A stretch of DNA of 64,000 nucleotides from Nymphaea colorata (taxonomy: Eukaryota > Streptophyta > Magnoliopsida > Nymphaeales > Nymphaeaceae), in assembly GCF_008831285.2 (NCBI RefSeq), contig NC_045146.1:7016972-7080971 (forward strand). The letters run 5' to 3'. Position 1 is the first letter of the stretch. The number at the start of each line of letters is the position of its first letter. The translations under genes were made by a program, and so were the position numbers. The notes beneath the pieces are model-generated. The model was not told the origin of the DNA. It did no database searches and saw nothing but the letters and a program-made list of their open reading frames with translations. Below, piece after piece: positions 1-13,196 of the stretch.

Positions 1-468
1 TGTTTTCACAAGTTCCTAATGCAAGTAGGAGCTTCTTATTTTTCTGCCTCAATAAGGATGGTATTCTGTTACTTTCTCTCTTTCCATTGCCGTTATTTGT
101 TGATGTTTGGCTTCTGAAGCATGGGTTCAAGGCATCTTTACATTCCATGCAGAACCACTGAAAGCTGTTCAAAATTTACGAAGTAAAGAATTAATACTAT
201 GCTGTTTGTTGCTGCTAAGAATAAAGAGATGGAGATTGCAATTTTGATTAGTTACTTGGTGTATTATTCAAACAGATACCAAGCTCCTGAATTATTTCCT
301 CCTTTCTGGATTCCAGTTGTAGGGATCCTTTTTCTAAGTATAAAGATGCTGTCACTTTTAAGTGATATAATGCTGTAATTTTTTTGTTAAAACTTTGCAT
401 TGCATTGTGCAATCTCATGGTTCTCTCATAACTTGGTACTTTACTTGATTCTTGATAACTAATGGCAG
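1..468. other. Unassigned, possibly intronic, sequence
   Basis: I see no convincing coding region. The segment is AT-rich and ends in a plausible branch-site and polypyrimidine context leading to an AG at 467-468. It could therefore be the tail of an intron of a plus-strand gene that begins outside the window. Confidence 0.3.
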
Positions 469-534
469 GAAGGTGTGCTGTTCTACCCCTTCCGTCCTGG
501 TTCCAAAGCAGAGAAGGAATTGTGGTTTGGTTAA
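469..534 (+). CDS. Possible 3'-terminal exon of an unidentified plus-strand gene
   Basis: After the acceptor-like AG at 467-468 there is a short open stretch of 21 codons reading EGVLFYPFRPGSK and ending AEKELWFG, then TAA at 532-534. The composition (aromatic, Pro/Gly and charged residues, a codon-like GC pattern) looks more like real coding sequence than the flanks, and the upstream TTGATAACTAATGGCAG resembles a branch site plus acceptor. I do not recognise the protein. No preceding exon is visible in the window, so this is only a candidate last exon of a gene lying to the left. Confidence 0.3.
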   Translation, partial: EGVLFYPFRPGSKAEKELWFG

Positions 535-3500
535 TGGAAATAGCATGGTGCACATTTTCCTGAGATGTAGTTTCTAAGTTCATTTTAAAATATATTGGGA
601 ACCAAAGAAGATGCAAATGGTTGCAACCAGTCTTACATGTAACTTAACAACAGGGCCATTTCATAACTACTAATGTTTACAATACAGTACACCTCCATAA
701 CTAGATACGGACGTGTATCATGCCTGTATTATGCCATAACTTATGATACAGCCCCGTTCCTTGTGATACACCTTGTATCTTATGATACAGGGCTGGTGGG
801 TAAAAAGGCCATCATAAACCCCATTTCCTTCTGGATTTTAGAAAACCCTCTTCACGGGAGACACTCTTAAGAGTTGAGTGTGGGGGAGACCTTGCCACTT
901 TGGGAAAAAAAAAACATCGATTTGAAGCTAGATTTGTCCATGGAAGATGGATTGCGGTTGAAGTAGGATTTTTTGTTTTGCTCCAATTTCTTGCGGGTCA
1001 AAACACCAACAGTTTGTTATTTATGTTGAACAAGTTCATCTTGTGATGCATGACTTTAAAACGTATTTCCTGATGTGTCATGAGTTATGATTTTGTGATT
1101 ATGTTATGTTAAATTGATGAATGTTCATTTCTATAAGCCTATATTTATATGTGCATGTCTTTTGTAGAGAACATATTTTTCTTATTTTTTCTATTTTTTA
1201 ATTAAAAAAATACATTTATGATACAATGTACCTATTGGCTCGATAGGTACAGCTTATGATATGCACTTTCCAACATTGGTTCCGTAATAGCACAAGAACC
1301 TGCAATTAACTGAATGACCAGACCATTTGCCCATTTGTGTTCAGGGTGCACGGTCTTACGTTCACTAGCATAAAAGTTACGGTTGTATTTACTGCTTGAT
1401 CAGTGACTATACAATTATTGTCAGCTTAATTAATTGCTTGTGTTCTTGTATTCTAGCTCTTTGAATTTGTTACCATCAATTGCCTGGTTTTTGCTATGTT
1501 CTTATGAGTTTATGAGCTCGACTTTATTACGTGCATGTTTATTGGCAGCCATGAAAGTACAGCCATGTTCTTGTCAAATCATGCTCCTTGATTTCACGAT
1601 CTGTACATCAGTTCTCATTTAGCTGCTGGCTATTTGCATCTGTGGGCCCAACTGGATGGCCACCTCAGTGCAAATAACCAGCACTAAAATCTTCCATTTT
1701 TCGGAATTTTGCAAATGATAACAGCTTGAATATCGTCCCATCTTGGCGATACGTATTGATTCCAGTTATGAAGGCGTTTGTTTGTTTGGGCTTGGTAGTG
1801 TGTCACACTATTGATATGGTGCTAGAATGTCTTGGAATTTCTGCGCACCCTTAGGTGGCATTTGAATAGGCTAGAAAGTTCCACTCCTCAAATGTAATGT
1901 TAAAATGCCAGATTTTTGAGGCTGATGTGGGAGTAAAACCTGACATAACAGCTTGTTTAGATTGAGGGAAGCGGAAAGAAATGAATGAAAAGGACGGGCA
2001 TTGAGGTATCTAGATGGAGGGAATAGGGGAGAGACAGTAAATGACTCCTACGTTTATTCGAAAGGATTATAAAAAGTCGGGTGTCTAGGTAGGAAGAAAT
2101 GAAAAATGAGAGGAATAACAAGGAAATGATTCCTACGTTTATTTTCAATCCCTCCAAAAAAATAGAGAGATTGGTACGGAAAAGAGTGGATGGTGATAAA
2201 AGTAATGACTTTACCCTTTGTGGAGGATGATTGAGCCTCTGGTGGAGGGCAACTGCCTGCTCCCTGCCCCCCCTCTCCCTTCTCTCGTTCTCAATTGATG
2301 CGACTGTGCGGGCTGGTAAGTGACCACCCTACTCTTCTGTTCCCTGTTGATAGATGGATGGGCGAACCAATCCAAAGGGAAAGAGGGAGGACCTTCCCCT
2401 TCTTGCTGCCCTTCTATAAATTTGCTGCTTACCTTTTATATATAAATTACTTAATTTATAGATCACAGTATTACATCAGTTGGATCGTTGCAATATTTCT
2501 CATATAAATCATTTTTAAATTTTTAAAAATAATTTAAATCTTAAATTATTTGGGAAAGAGAGATCTAAAACTAAATTCTAGTTTAAGTTGGCCAACTAAT
2601 TATGTGAGAGAGAGAGAGAGAGATGTACGATCAAAATAAAGGGCGATAGAGGTATTATTGGAAACAAACTTAAAATTTTCCCTTTGTTTTCTTTTTTAGA
2701 ATAGTTTCATTCCCTCTTTTTTTCTTTCTATTATTTTCTTTTTCCTTCTTAATATTTTTTTCCTTTTCTTTTCTTGTCATCTGCATTTGGTGTCACAGTA
2801 TTCACATCTCTTGATTGGATTTTTGAAGTGCTTTAAAAAATTAATTTTTTAAGGAAAAAGGGTTTCACTCATTGGTATGAGGATTAGCCATTTCCGACGC
2901 TTTTACTGGAGGTAACTAATCCAAGGGCTATATTTATTTTTGATGCATTTATTTAAACATCTTTTTTACCTTAAATGTAGTGTGGTACTTAAAAATAGTT
3001 TTTGAATATTGATATCTCAAAGGTATGTCACTATGGCGTTTTTGCAAATCTAGGTATGCGTACAGAAAATTTTTTACTACGATAATATAAATTTTTAATT
3101 AAAAAAATTTAAAAAAACAAATGATATCATCTAGAATTTGCATATTAGGGCAACATATACACAAGCTTCCAGAATTTTTGTTTTTGAAAAAAAAATATTT
3201 TTGAAAAGCATACTAGTGTGCGAGAAATTTCTATTGCCACAAATATTTGCCCATGAAGGCTTCTTCTTGGGGATAAAAGTCAAGTTTATGCCTTGAGTTT
3301 GGCTCTTTTGCACATCGAAGTCTTCATAATGGAATCAGAGGGAATTGTTCATAGCCTATATTTGGATTTTGAAATTTCGACTGACAGATAGTGGTAGTTT
3401 GCTCTTGAGCTTGTCACTTGAATTTCATTTTATGGGGTTGCCTTACTTAACATTCTAACTCTTGCAAATCGATTCTAACTCTTGCAAATCGATCCTGCCG

Positions 3501-3685
3501 CTGCCCAAAGCATGCTACTGCTACGTACAAAATTGAGACGAAGGGAGAAAGAAGGCGTCGGCCCATTGCCCGTCGGGTATTTTTTGGTTGGGAATATGGT
3601 TTGGATCTGGTTTCGATCCAGATCCAAATGTACGAGCGTACCGGCATACCGGTATAGGTACGCTGACACTTTTACCGTACCAAGG
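535..3685. other. Intergenic DNA without identifiable genes
   Basis: AT-rich sequence with short polyA and polyT runs. Two patches (about 675-800 and 1205-1270) carry repeated GTATC/GATAC words, a pattern also seen at 25,230-25,370, so they may be decayed copies of one repeat. A short (GA)n lies near 2607-2624, and GGTAC-rich palindromic words occur near 3640-3680. I found no domain-bearing reading frame. Confidence 0.5.
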
Positions 3686-3689
3686 TGAC

Positions 3690-4008
3690 ATAGTCTCAAA
3701 GGCATTTGAATGACAAAATGCTGAAGTACTATTTGAGCGACTAAACCATTTTGATTTAAGAGACTTTAGAATCAAAAAATCTTTACAAGTAGTATTTAAA
3801 AATTTTTGAAAGCCAAATATTGATATTTTTGAAGATTTCTTTTAGAATCAATTTAGTTTTCTATTGAAATTTTAAATAGGTTTGAGATATTGATCTAATG
3901 CGGTTATTACCTAGCTAAAGTTTCATCTCATCTTACTCAAGTTATTTTAAAAAGTGCTTGTGATCATTCGTGAATTTTATAAGTGATTGTGAGTGCATAA
4001 ATCCATTG

Positions 4009-4010
<2 letters not shown>
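3690..4010 (-). repeat. Inverted fragment of a Gypsy-like LTR (family shared with 30.2-31.2 and 55.5-56.2 kb)
   Basis: Read on the minus strand, this segment follows the same order of words as 55,680-55,980. These include the ATGATCACAAGCAC stretch, the AAGCAAGA(T/A)GAGATGGA-like stretch, a CTAG(C/G)TAGGTGGTAACC-like stretch, and then TCTCAAACCTA and the AAATGATATT-rich tail. It is diverged and broken at both ends. It is therefore a relic of the 3' half of the LTR carried complete at 52,869-56,178. Confidence 0.6.
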
Positions 4011-4044
<34 letters not shown>

Positions 4045-4142
4045 CATTATGTATTCAATATATGAATACATATACTAGATATATATTACACACACACACA
4101 TATATAATATATTTAAAGAAGTGCATATATTACATGTGGTAT

Positions 4143-4185
<43 letters not shown>

Positions 4186-4503
4186 TATAAAATTTATATT
4201 CATATTACATAATAACATTTATATGTATAACATATATCTATATACTTAAATATATACATATGCATATACGTTATATTTTACATATACATATATACATGTA
4301 TTTTGTATTATATAACGTACATGTATATATGTATATGTACCATATAATATATATTATATATATCATATATATAACATATGTACACATATACATACAAATG
4401 TATACATAATTTGTACATATAATGTTATCATTGCTGCATTGCATCCATAGATTATAACATATTATATACATAATAATACATATGTAAAATTTACATAACA
4501 TGT
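4011..4503. repeat. (CA)n/(TA)n/(TG)n microsatellites and AT-rich DNA
   Basis: Runs of CA followed by TA (about 4011-4045), another CA run near 4088-4100, and a TA run followed by TG near 4144-4185 are embedded in DNA composed almost only of A and T with scattered GTAC and CATG words. There is nothing coding. The tract abuts the left end of the solo LTR. Confidence 0.85.
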
Positions 4504-4683
4504 TGTTAACACCCCAAATTTTTCCACATTAAAATTGAAGCAATATGAAAATTTTACAAAAGAGTTGTGAAATTTTGCAATTTCAAAGCCAATTTCGAAC
4601 CTAAATGTAATTTGGATTTGAATCATGAATTTAACCCATGACACGAATCCCAATGCAGGATTACGAGTCCAAACTATGTCCAA

Positions 4684-5075
4684 ATGTCATTTAACATTCC
4701 AATTCAATTACAAATGTCATTTGTCAAATTCAATTGCAAATATTATTTGACATTCAAATTCAATTACAAATGTCATTTGAAATCCAAATCCAATTACAAA
4801 TGTAATTTGAAATCCAAATCCAATTGCAAACGTCATTTGAAATCCAAATCCAATTGCAAATGTCATTTGACATTCAAATTCAATTACGAATGTCATTTGA
4901 AATCCAAATCCAATTGCAAATGTCATTTGAAATCCAAATTCAATTGCAAATGTCATTTGAAATCCAAATCCAATTGCAAATGTCATTTGACATTCAAATT
5001 CAATTACAAATGTCATTTGAAATCCAAATTCAATTGCAAATGTCATTTGAAATTCAAGTCCAATTGCAAAATTCA
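4684..5075 (+). repeat. 30-bp minisatellite inside the solo LTR, about 13 units
   Basis: Near-perfect tandem units of about 30 bp, combining AATGTCATTTGAAATCCAAA with TCCAATTGCA, where some units have ACATTCAAATTCAATTAC instead. The unit is a multiple of three and lacks stops in several frames, so long repetitive open frames appear on both strands. These are a consequence of the repeat and not a gene. Confidence 0.9.
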
Positions 5076-6207
5076 AATTTTGACTTAGATCCAAGAATTG
5101 GATCTAATTCAGTCTAGAATGCTACGTGGGACCCACGTGTGGGCCCCACCTAGCCCGTGTGGTCAAGAGCCCCCCAGGGTTCACACCCCTCATTTAAAAA
5201 ATAATAATAAATAAATAAATAAATGTTTTCTCCCAATTAAATGAAAAAACCATTTTAAAGGAGAAATGAATGATATCATAACTAAAAACCTAGGAAAAGA
5301 GAAACATTTATGCATCTCTCTTTTCTTTAACTAGGTCCTCTTTAAAAAGTTTTTAATTTTCGAAAAGCAATAACTAGGCTGGTCAAACCCACTTAATTCA
5401 AGTAGGTTCGACCCTAATGCACCCAAGTCTTAACTAGGCTCAATCAACATGAGCTCAGCTTGGTCAAAAAGTAGGTCTGCCTCACGATCCAATTAATGGA
5501 CGAAAATAGACTTTGACCAAACCAAACCCACTTTGACTAAACCCAGTTAAAGTACAATTTAGCTCAACTAAGAGCTTTCTTATATCAAATTTATCAATTT
5601 ACCTCAAACAAAATCAAACTATTCGTAATTGAGCTTTGACTTTGGTCAATTGGTCGAAATAGACCAATGTAGATAATTTTGCCCATCTATGATCAAATTG
5701 AGATTACAGAGCCTAAATTGGCTTATGAAAGGCAAATAAATATTTGGATTTTTCAAATAGATAAATCAAATACCAAATTAAAATTCAATTTTTCAAACGA
5801 TCCTCAATCAAATTATAGACAAAAATACCCTTTTCGAGCTAAATTTGAAAGAATTTTCAAATTTTATTCAAATTTAAATTGGATTATCATAATTCAATGG
5901 CATTTGGAGCTTAATAACTAGGTTTTAACCTAACAAGCTCGATTTCAAACAAAAAAAATAAATAAATAGCACAAAATAAGGCAAAACCCTGTGCAAGGGT
6001 ATTTTCGTCTAAAATTTGGTCAATGTTAGTCAGTTAGGTCTGAACCAAGTTGACCAAACCTAACCCAGCCCACCTAGCTCGTGCAATTGGGATGAGAATG
6101 AGTAAATAAAGTCATTAAAACTCCATTTATTTCATTTTTCATTTCCCTAAGTCTTAATTAATCTTCCAAGGCAAATTTAAGGAGGTGGTTGAACCCACCT
6201 CCTCCTC

Positions 6208-6215
6208 TATATAAA
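6208..6215 (+). promoter_or_regulatory. TATA box of the solo LTR
   Basis: TATATAAA lies in the middle of the 4.2-kb LTR, after a GGAGGTGGTTGAACCCACCT palindromic segment and before a G-run and a purine-rich leader. Its position matches the TATAAATA of the related LTR at 53,548, so it probably marked the U3/R boundary. Confidence 0.5.
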
Positions 6216-7867
6216 CTTCCTCTTGGCTACCAAGGGGGGGGGGGCACGACGAAATTTTGAGGTATTCCATCAAGTGCTGCAGCCAAAGAGCTAGGAGGAG
6301 AAGCCAAGGAAGAGAGGAGAGATTCGTCCAAGTATTCTTTCATCTTTTCTCTTACTTTCTTCTTCATTTTCTTTTATTCTCTTCATTGATTTTGCTAAGT
6401 TAGGGTGCTTAAGTGAACCCTTACTTACGATTTTCGTGGTGAGAAGCCTTCTTTTCTACTACAAATTCCAACAAGCAAGCTATTCTACTTCTAGCTTTGC
6501 TAAGCTCGAATCCAAGTTTGGATTCTTGCTTAGGATTGCTCGATTTAAAAAACAAGTGAAGGCGAAGATCAAGTATCAAGACCGACCGCAAGGTAGGTGA
6601 TTTTAACCATTTCTCATCTATTTTGTCTTCTCATTAGTTCATTTTAATTCCAGCAATTCGTGGGAGGGTTTATTTTTATTTGTTTCATGGCTGAGAATGA
6701 TGTCCAGCTAGGGGAAACCTACGATTAAATGTACATGTTAATGCATCATACATGCATACGTCGATTTTTCTTAAAGATGAACCATGTATCAAATTTTGAA
6801 AAGAGCCCCAAGGCCACGTCATTTTCAAAATAACCAGCTTAAAACCATTTTGAACTCTCCACCATGAGAGAATATCACAGTGAGAAAGTGATCTTGCTGC
6901 AATATATATATGACGAAAAAACCTATTAAGGATGGATGCATTCTCATGAATGTAATCCACCTTTGCATGGCGAAATTAAGGATGAACTAGCTTGAGCATT
7001 CATTATCCCTTTCTATTTAAAGTTATTTTGTTTCATGCTTTATTTAATTGATCAAGGGTAGTAAGGGAGATTTGGAACAAGTTTTCAATATTCCCACGTA
7101 AAAGAACCCAGCCATGAATCTTCATGATTTGTGAGTTATGTGGTCCCTTCATGAAATTTCATTTTGAAGAGTAAAGTATATATATGTATACATTGTTATA
7201 TGTATACATATGTGTGTTCAATCTCTTGTTAAAAATTGTTTTCTTCTCTTAAAATCAGATTGGAACACGTTTCCAAACTGGTTTTAAGAAGATGGTTCAT
7301 TTTGATTTTCATATACTAAGTTATGAAATCACTTTTATTTCATTTTAAAATTTGCTTAATTTCAGCAATCCATACGTAAGATGTATGCATGTTGTTGAAA
7401 TCAGACCATGTTTTATAGGAATTGGTTTAAGAATGTAAAATTTTACATATTTGAAATGCCAACTATCCTAGAGCCATCCAAAGAAGTTGACAATTTCATG
7501 AGTACGAAATCTGAAATTTGATCAAGGACTTCTCATTTCTATCTAAGAAACAAGATCTTTATTGGAATCAATGTCCACAATTTTCAGTTATCTAAATCAA
7601 CAAAAGGTCTGATTTTTTTTAGCTATCTTGAGACAAAAGTGGATGTCATTCACGTCTCCCATCTATTTCAAAAAGAAAAAAATTTTTGATTTTAACATCA
7701 TTTGTATATTTTTCAACATTTTGATAGTTTTATGTCAAGTCTCAAGCTTATGGACTACATCTCTAATTCATGTGCTTAATCATATAATAAGCACATTTAT
7801 AGAAAGTCCTACATTTTAATTAAAATCATATTTATGTGTAGATTGCATGACATGTAATTACAATATG

Positions 7868-8012
7868 GACTTTGAGAGATTATGAGAGAGTGAAGAATGT
7901 ATATTTCATATGATTGAACTTTGAGAGATTATGAGAGAGTGAAGAATGTATGTTTCATATGAATGAACCTTGAGAGATTATGAAAGAGAGAATAATGAAT
8001 GTTTCATATAGT
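7868..8012 (+). repeat. Three tandem copies of a ~50-bp unit in the solo LTR
   Basis: Three successive diverged copies begin with TTGAGAGATTATGA(G/A)AGAG, continue with GAA(G/T)AATG and end with TTTCATAT. This is a local tandem duplication in the U5-side half of the LTR. Confidence 0.8.
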
Positions 8013-8733
8013 TTTCCTTTTCATTGCATTTACTTTCACTCAAAATCAATAGCACCACATGCACATTCTTAAGAAGTTAAGTTATTCAAATTCGAGTTGC
8101 AAAAAGTGACCAAGTCATGTTGCAACAAGAATTTGTAAACTTCTCTTAACTTCAAAAGAAAACACAAACAATGCATTCATAAGCTTGACCAAAGTGTGTT
8201 TGAAAAACAACACACTTTCTAACAATGTTTTGAACTCTACCTAACTAAATCACACGATTTGGCAAAAGAAGAATTCAAAAATCAAGTTTCTTTACTAAGG
8301 AAACTTAGCTATTTTCCAAAAGTTGATCATGATTTCAACTCATGAACCATCTAGAGTTCACAACAAAGAACTCAATTTCAAATTTTTAAAATCCTCAAGA
8401 ATTACCAATTTCAAATCAAATGACACCAAAACAAAGGTTTTTAAATCAACTTGAAAGCTCTCCAATTTTCAAATTCATTTTCGAAACAAGTTCAAATCAC
8501 TTATTCAAAATGAATTTTGGTTCTTGAATCCAAAACCTCAATACATAAGCATATATGATTTGCATCAATAACTCGTATATGATCCAAATGATCCTTAATC
8601 CATGGTCCAATTACTCCTGTTAAAGGCAGGAACAGTTGGATCTCGTACCGATGTGCGGATCCCTTTCTCTTGAAAATTTTCTTCAAAACCTCAATTTTAA
8701 AAGAATTTTCGAGAAAGGGGTGGGGTGCGAACA

Positions 8734-10880
<2,147 letters not shown>

Positions 10881-13080
10881 TAGAGGGGTAAAAACTTGAA
10901 AAACAAAAAATTTAACTTCTAAAATATTTTAAAAGTTTAATTTGGCCCCTATAAATATTTAGAAGAATGCAGTTGGCCCTTATCAAAATTTTTAGGAAAT
11001 TTATTCATTCGTGTCATCTGTTATGACTGGCCCCCAAAAAATTTATCCCCATGTCATTTTTCCGTTGAACCAAATTCAAATTCAAGCGACTTCCAAAATA
11101 TGTTGGAACCTTAATATCTCAATCCAATGAAAGGGATGTTAAAGGCTCTTAAGGCTGGGTGTGGAGCTGGGTACCCGGCCCAAAAATTGGGCACCTGGCC
11201 GACCCAATAAGTTTTTGGGCCAGGCTCAGGTTTGAACTTGGGTTTCCGGTGTCCAGCCAGGCTCGGGCCACAGTCACGGGCTGTAATCTGGTCCAAGCTT
11301 GACTCCTTATCTGAGCCGAGGACCAGCCCAATGTCCAGCCTTAATGGTTCTCCTTGCACAGATACGAATACAGTTTAGAGTCATATCTAATGGGATTCAG
11401 ATGTTTTATGCAATTGCACTTGCGCAGCTGAATCCACATTGTGTCCAGAATTCAAAGTGGAGTCATGTAAATAAAAGACTAAAAAATGTCGAATCAATAT
11501 ATCGTCAAAAGTAAGTAACGAAAGGGTGCTCCAGGAGCACCTACACTCACCGAACACAAAGAAAATTTACTTTCCTATTTATAAATGTTAAACTTTCCGT
11601 TTGCCAAACCTCAGAGACATTATCTACATATGTACACTTTTCAATGGAAAACAATCTATTTAAAATCTTTGAAACATTAAAGGTCCACAATATGCCAATT
11701 TTTAAAACTTGAAATTTCATGTTATATTTTCTTAGCAACGTGACTTCATTCTTATTGAATGAGTCATGTGAAGAGAACCCAAAAAAATAGAAAATCATAT
11801 CCGGTGTTCATGGTCTAGTAGAATGAGGTCCAATAAAATCATCTTTTATCTCTAGGGTTTCAACAAAAGACTGGTGTAGATTAAATCACAGGCCACATGT
11901 GGTTGCTAATTGATCACCTAGACGCGCTCCCTAAGCCCTGCAAAGAAAAGAGGAGAGATACATCGAAGTGGCGGAAATGCTACTCCTTTTGCCTTTGCTT
12001 CAGGGTTCAAGGCTACTTCTGTATAACGTAGGTAGAAGTTGGACACCCGTCAACTAAAATGTTGTACATCCACAAGTTGCAATAAAAAAAAATTAATGTT
12101 TATGAAAATCAAACTAATCTGATAGATGGGCCCCGGCCCCAAAAAAAAAAAGTGGTTGGTTGGATTCAAGACAACAACCACCTCCACGACTGTCAAATTA
12201 AACCCATGCAAGAAAGCAATTAATTGGTCTACTAAGTAGTTCTTGTGTAGCACAAATAGATCTACAACTTTAAGATCCAGATGTTCCTCTGCTGTATCAA
12301 GTGGTCTCTATCAACACTTCTTACAAACGGACAAACAAGCATACTTAACTCCAGAGTTTGGTTTAAGGCACATAGATCGTGGCCACATTAACTCGCGTAG
12401 AACCCAATTTCTCAAATGAAGTCATTGATGATACTAGGGCTCAAAGCCGCATCTTTTGGACATGAAAACAGGTTTTGGTACATTTAAGGGTTAAAACTTG
12501 TCAGGTAGCCTCAACTAAGTGGCTGACCATGTGCATCAACCACGTTGAAAGCTAGGACCGACATTGAGTTCGTATGCCTATATATTTGATGACCGTTTTA
12601 ATGTGGAAGCTCATCAATACTAAATTGAGAACAGGCGTTCGTAGCTTGGCAGGTTGGAGGTCATTTTCATGGAGAGTAGGAAGACGGATAAGAAACTTGC
12701 ACCAGAAAAATGATCTCTCAAAGTGCCTGCGTGCAAACTAAATATTCAAGCCGAGAATAAGAAGACGGGTCAAATTCAGCTTGACTTAAAAAACTCAAGC
12801 TTGAACTTGAGTCGAGTTCCATAGTACAGGTTCGAGTTTGACTAGCTGAACTCATTTCTGTTAATCTGTCTCTTTTCCTTTAACAGGTCAACCTATTAAC
12901 TCGTTCAACTACGATAAACCATTTTTGAATAGTCAAGCCGAACCGAGATTAAACGAGTGGAGCCTCAAAGTATAAATTTAAACTCGAACTCTAATGATCT
13001 ATAAACTAGTTGAGATCCAGTAGAGTTCTTTCCAGTCGAGCCAAGACTCGTTACGCAGCCCTCCATCTGGATAAAGCCGG
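10881..13080. other. Intergenic DNA upstream of the P450
   Basis: No gene found. The segment 11,140-11,340 is rich in GGCCC/GGGCC words (degenerate GGGCCAGGCTCGGGC-like), a common plant repeat style also seen near 60,940-61,010. A CT-poor stretch follows, then ordinary DNA. Confidence 0.45.
12760..13065. repeat. Degenerate CGAG/CTCG-rich repeat, related to the hAT-like MITEs
   Basis: The stretch has the same subterminal vocabulary (ACTCGAGTCGAG, TTAACTCG, GAGCC) as the elements at 31,494, 36,930 and 41,126-44,724. It ends in CTCGTTACGCAGCCCTCC, comparable with the CTCG..TGTGTAGCCCTA end at 44,724. The left end is not clear and no target duplication is visible. It lies only about 30 bp upstream of the P450 TATA box. 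Confidence 0.4.
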
Positions 13081-13096
13081 CAGCCGTGCCGTGTGC

Positions 13097-13103
13097 TATA
13101 AAT
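13097..13103 (+). promoter_or_regulatory. TATA box of the P450 gene
   Basis: TATAAAT lies 94 bp before the chosen start codon at 13,197. This predicts a transcription start near 13,128 and a leader of about 70 nt. An ATG at 13,124 would fall at or just before that start, so it probably does not act as an upstream start codon. Confidence 0.6.
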
Positions 13104-13196
13104 TCTTCCCCTAAGTTCAATCAATGAATCTGCAAGCACAAGTGGCGTCTTCTTTGCCGTCTGTCTCAGGAAAAAGAAAAGAAGAGGAAGAGAGAC

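Larger units (their letters stand above)
4504..8733 (+). mobile_element. Probable solo LTR of a long-LTR Gypsy-like retrotransposon
   Basis: The left end TGTTAACACCCCAAATTTTT closely resembles the start of the LTR at 52,869 (TGTAATCACCCCAAATTTTT). The right end, near 8570-8733, repeats the order of words seen at the end of that LTR: TAAAGG..GGAAC, then CTCGTACCGA, then a final GCGAACA. The flanking pentamers are CATGT (4499-4503) and CATAT (8734-8738), a 4/5 match compatible with a 5-bp target duplication. A TATA box sits near the middle, as expected for U3/R. I see no internal domain, primer site or second LTR, so a solo LTR formed by recombination is the simplest reading. Confidence 0.65.

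Noticed and set aside
4684-5117. Long repetitive open frames on both strands (up to 134 codons)
   Set aside because: They come from a 30-bp tandem repeat whose unit is a multiple of three. The same array is open on both strands and shows no domain.
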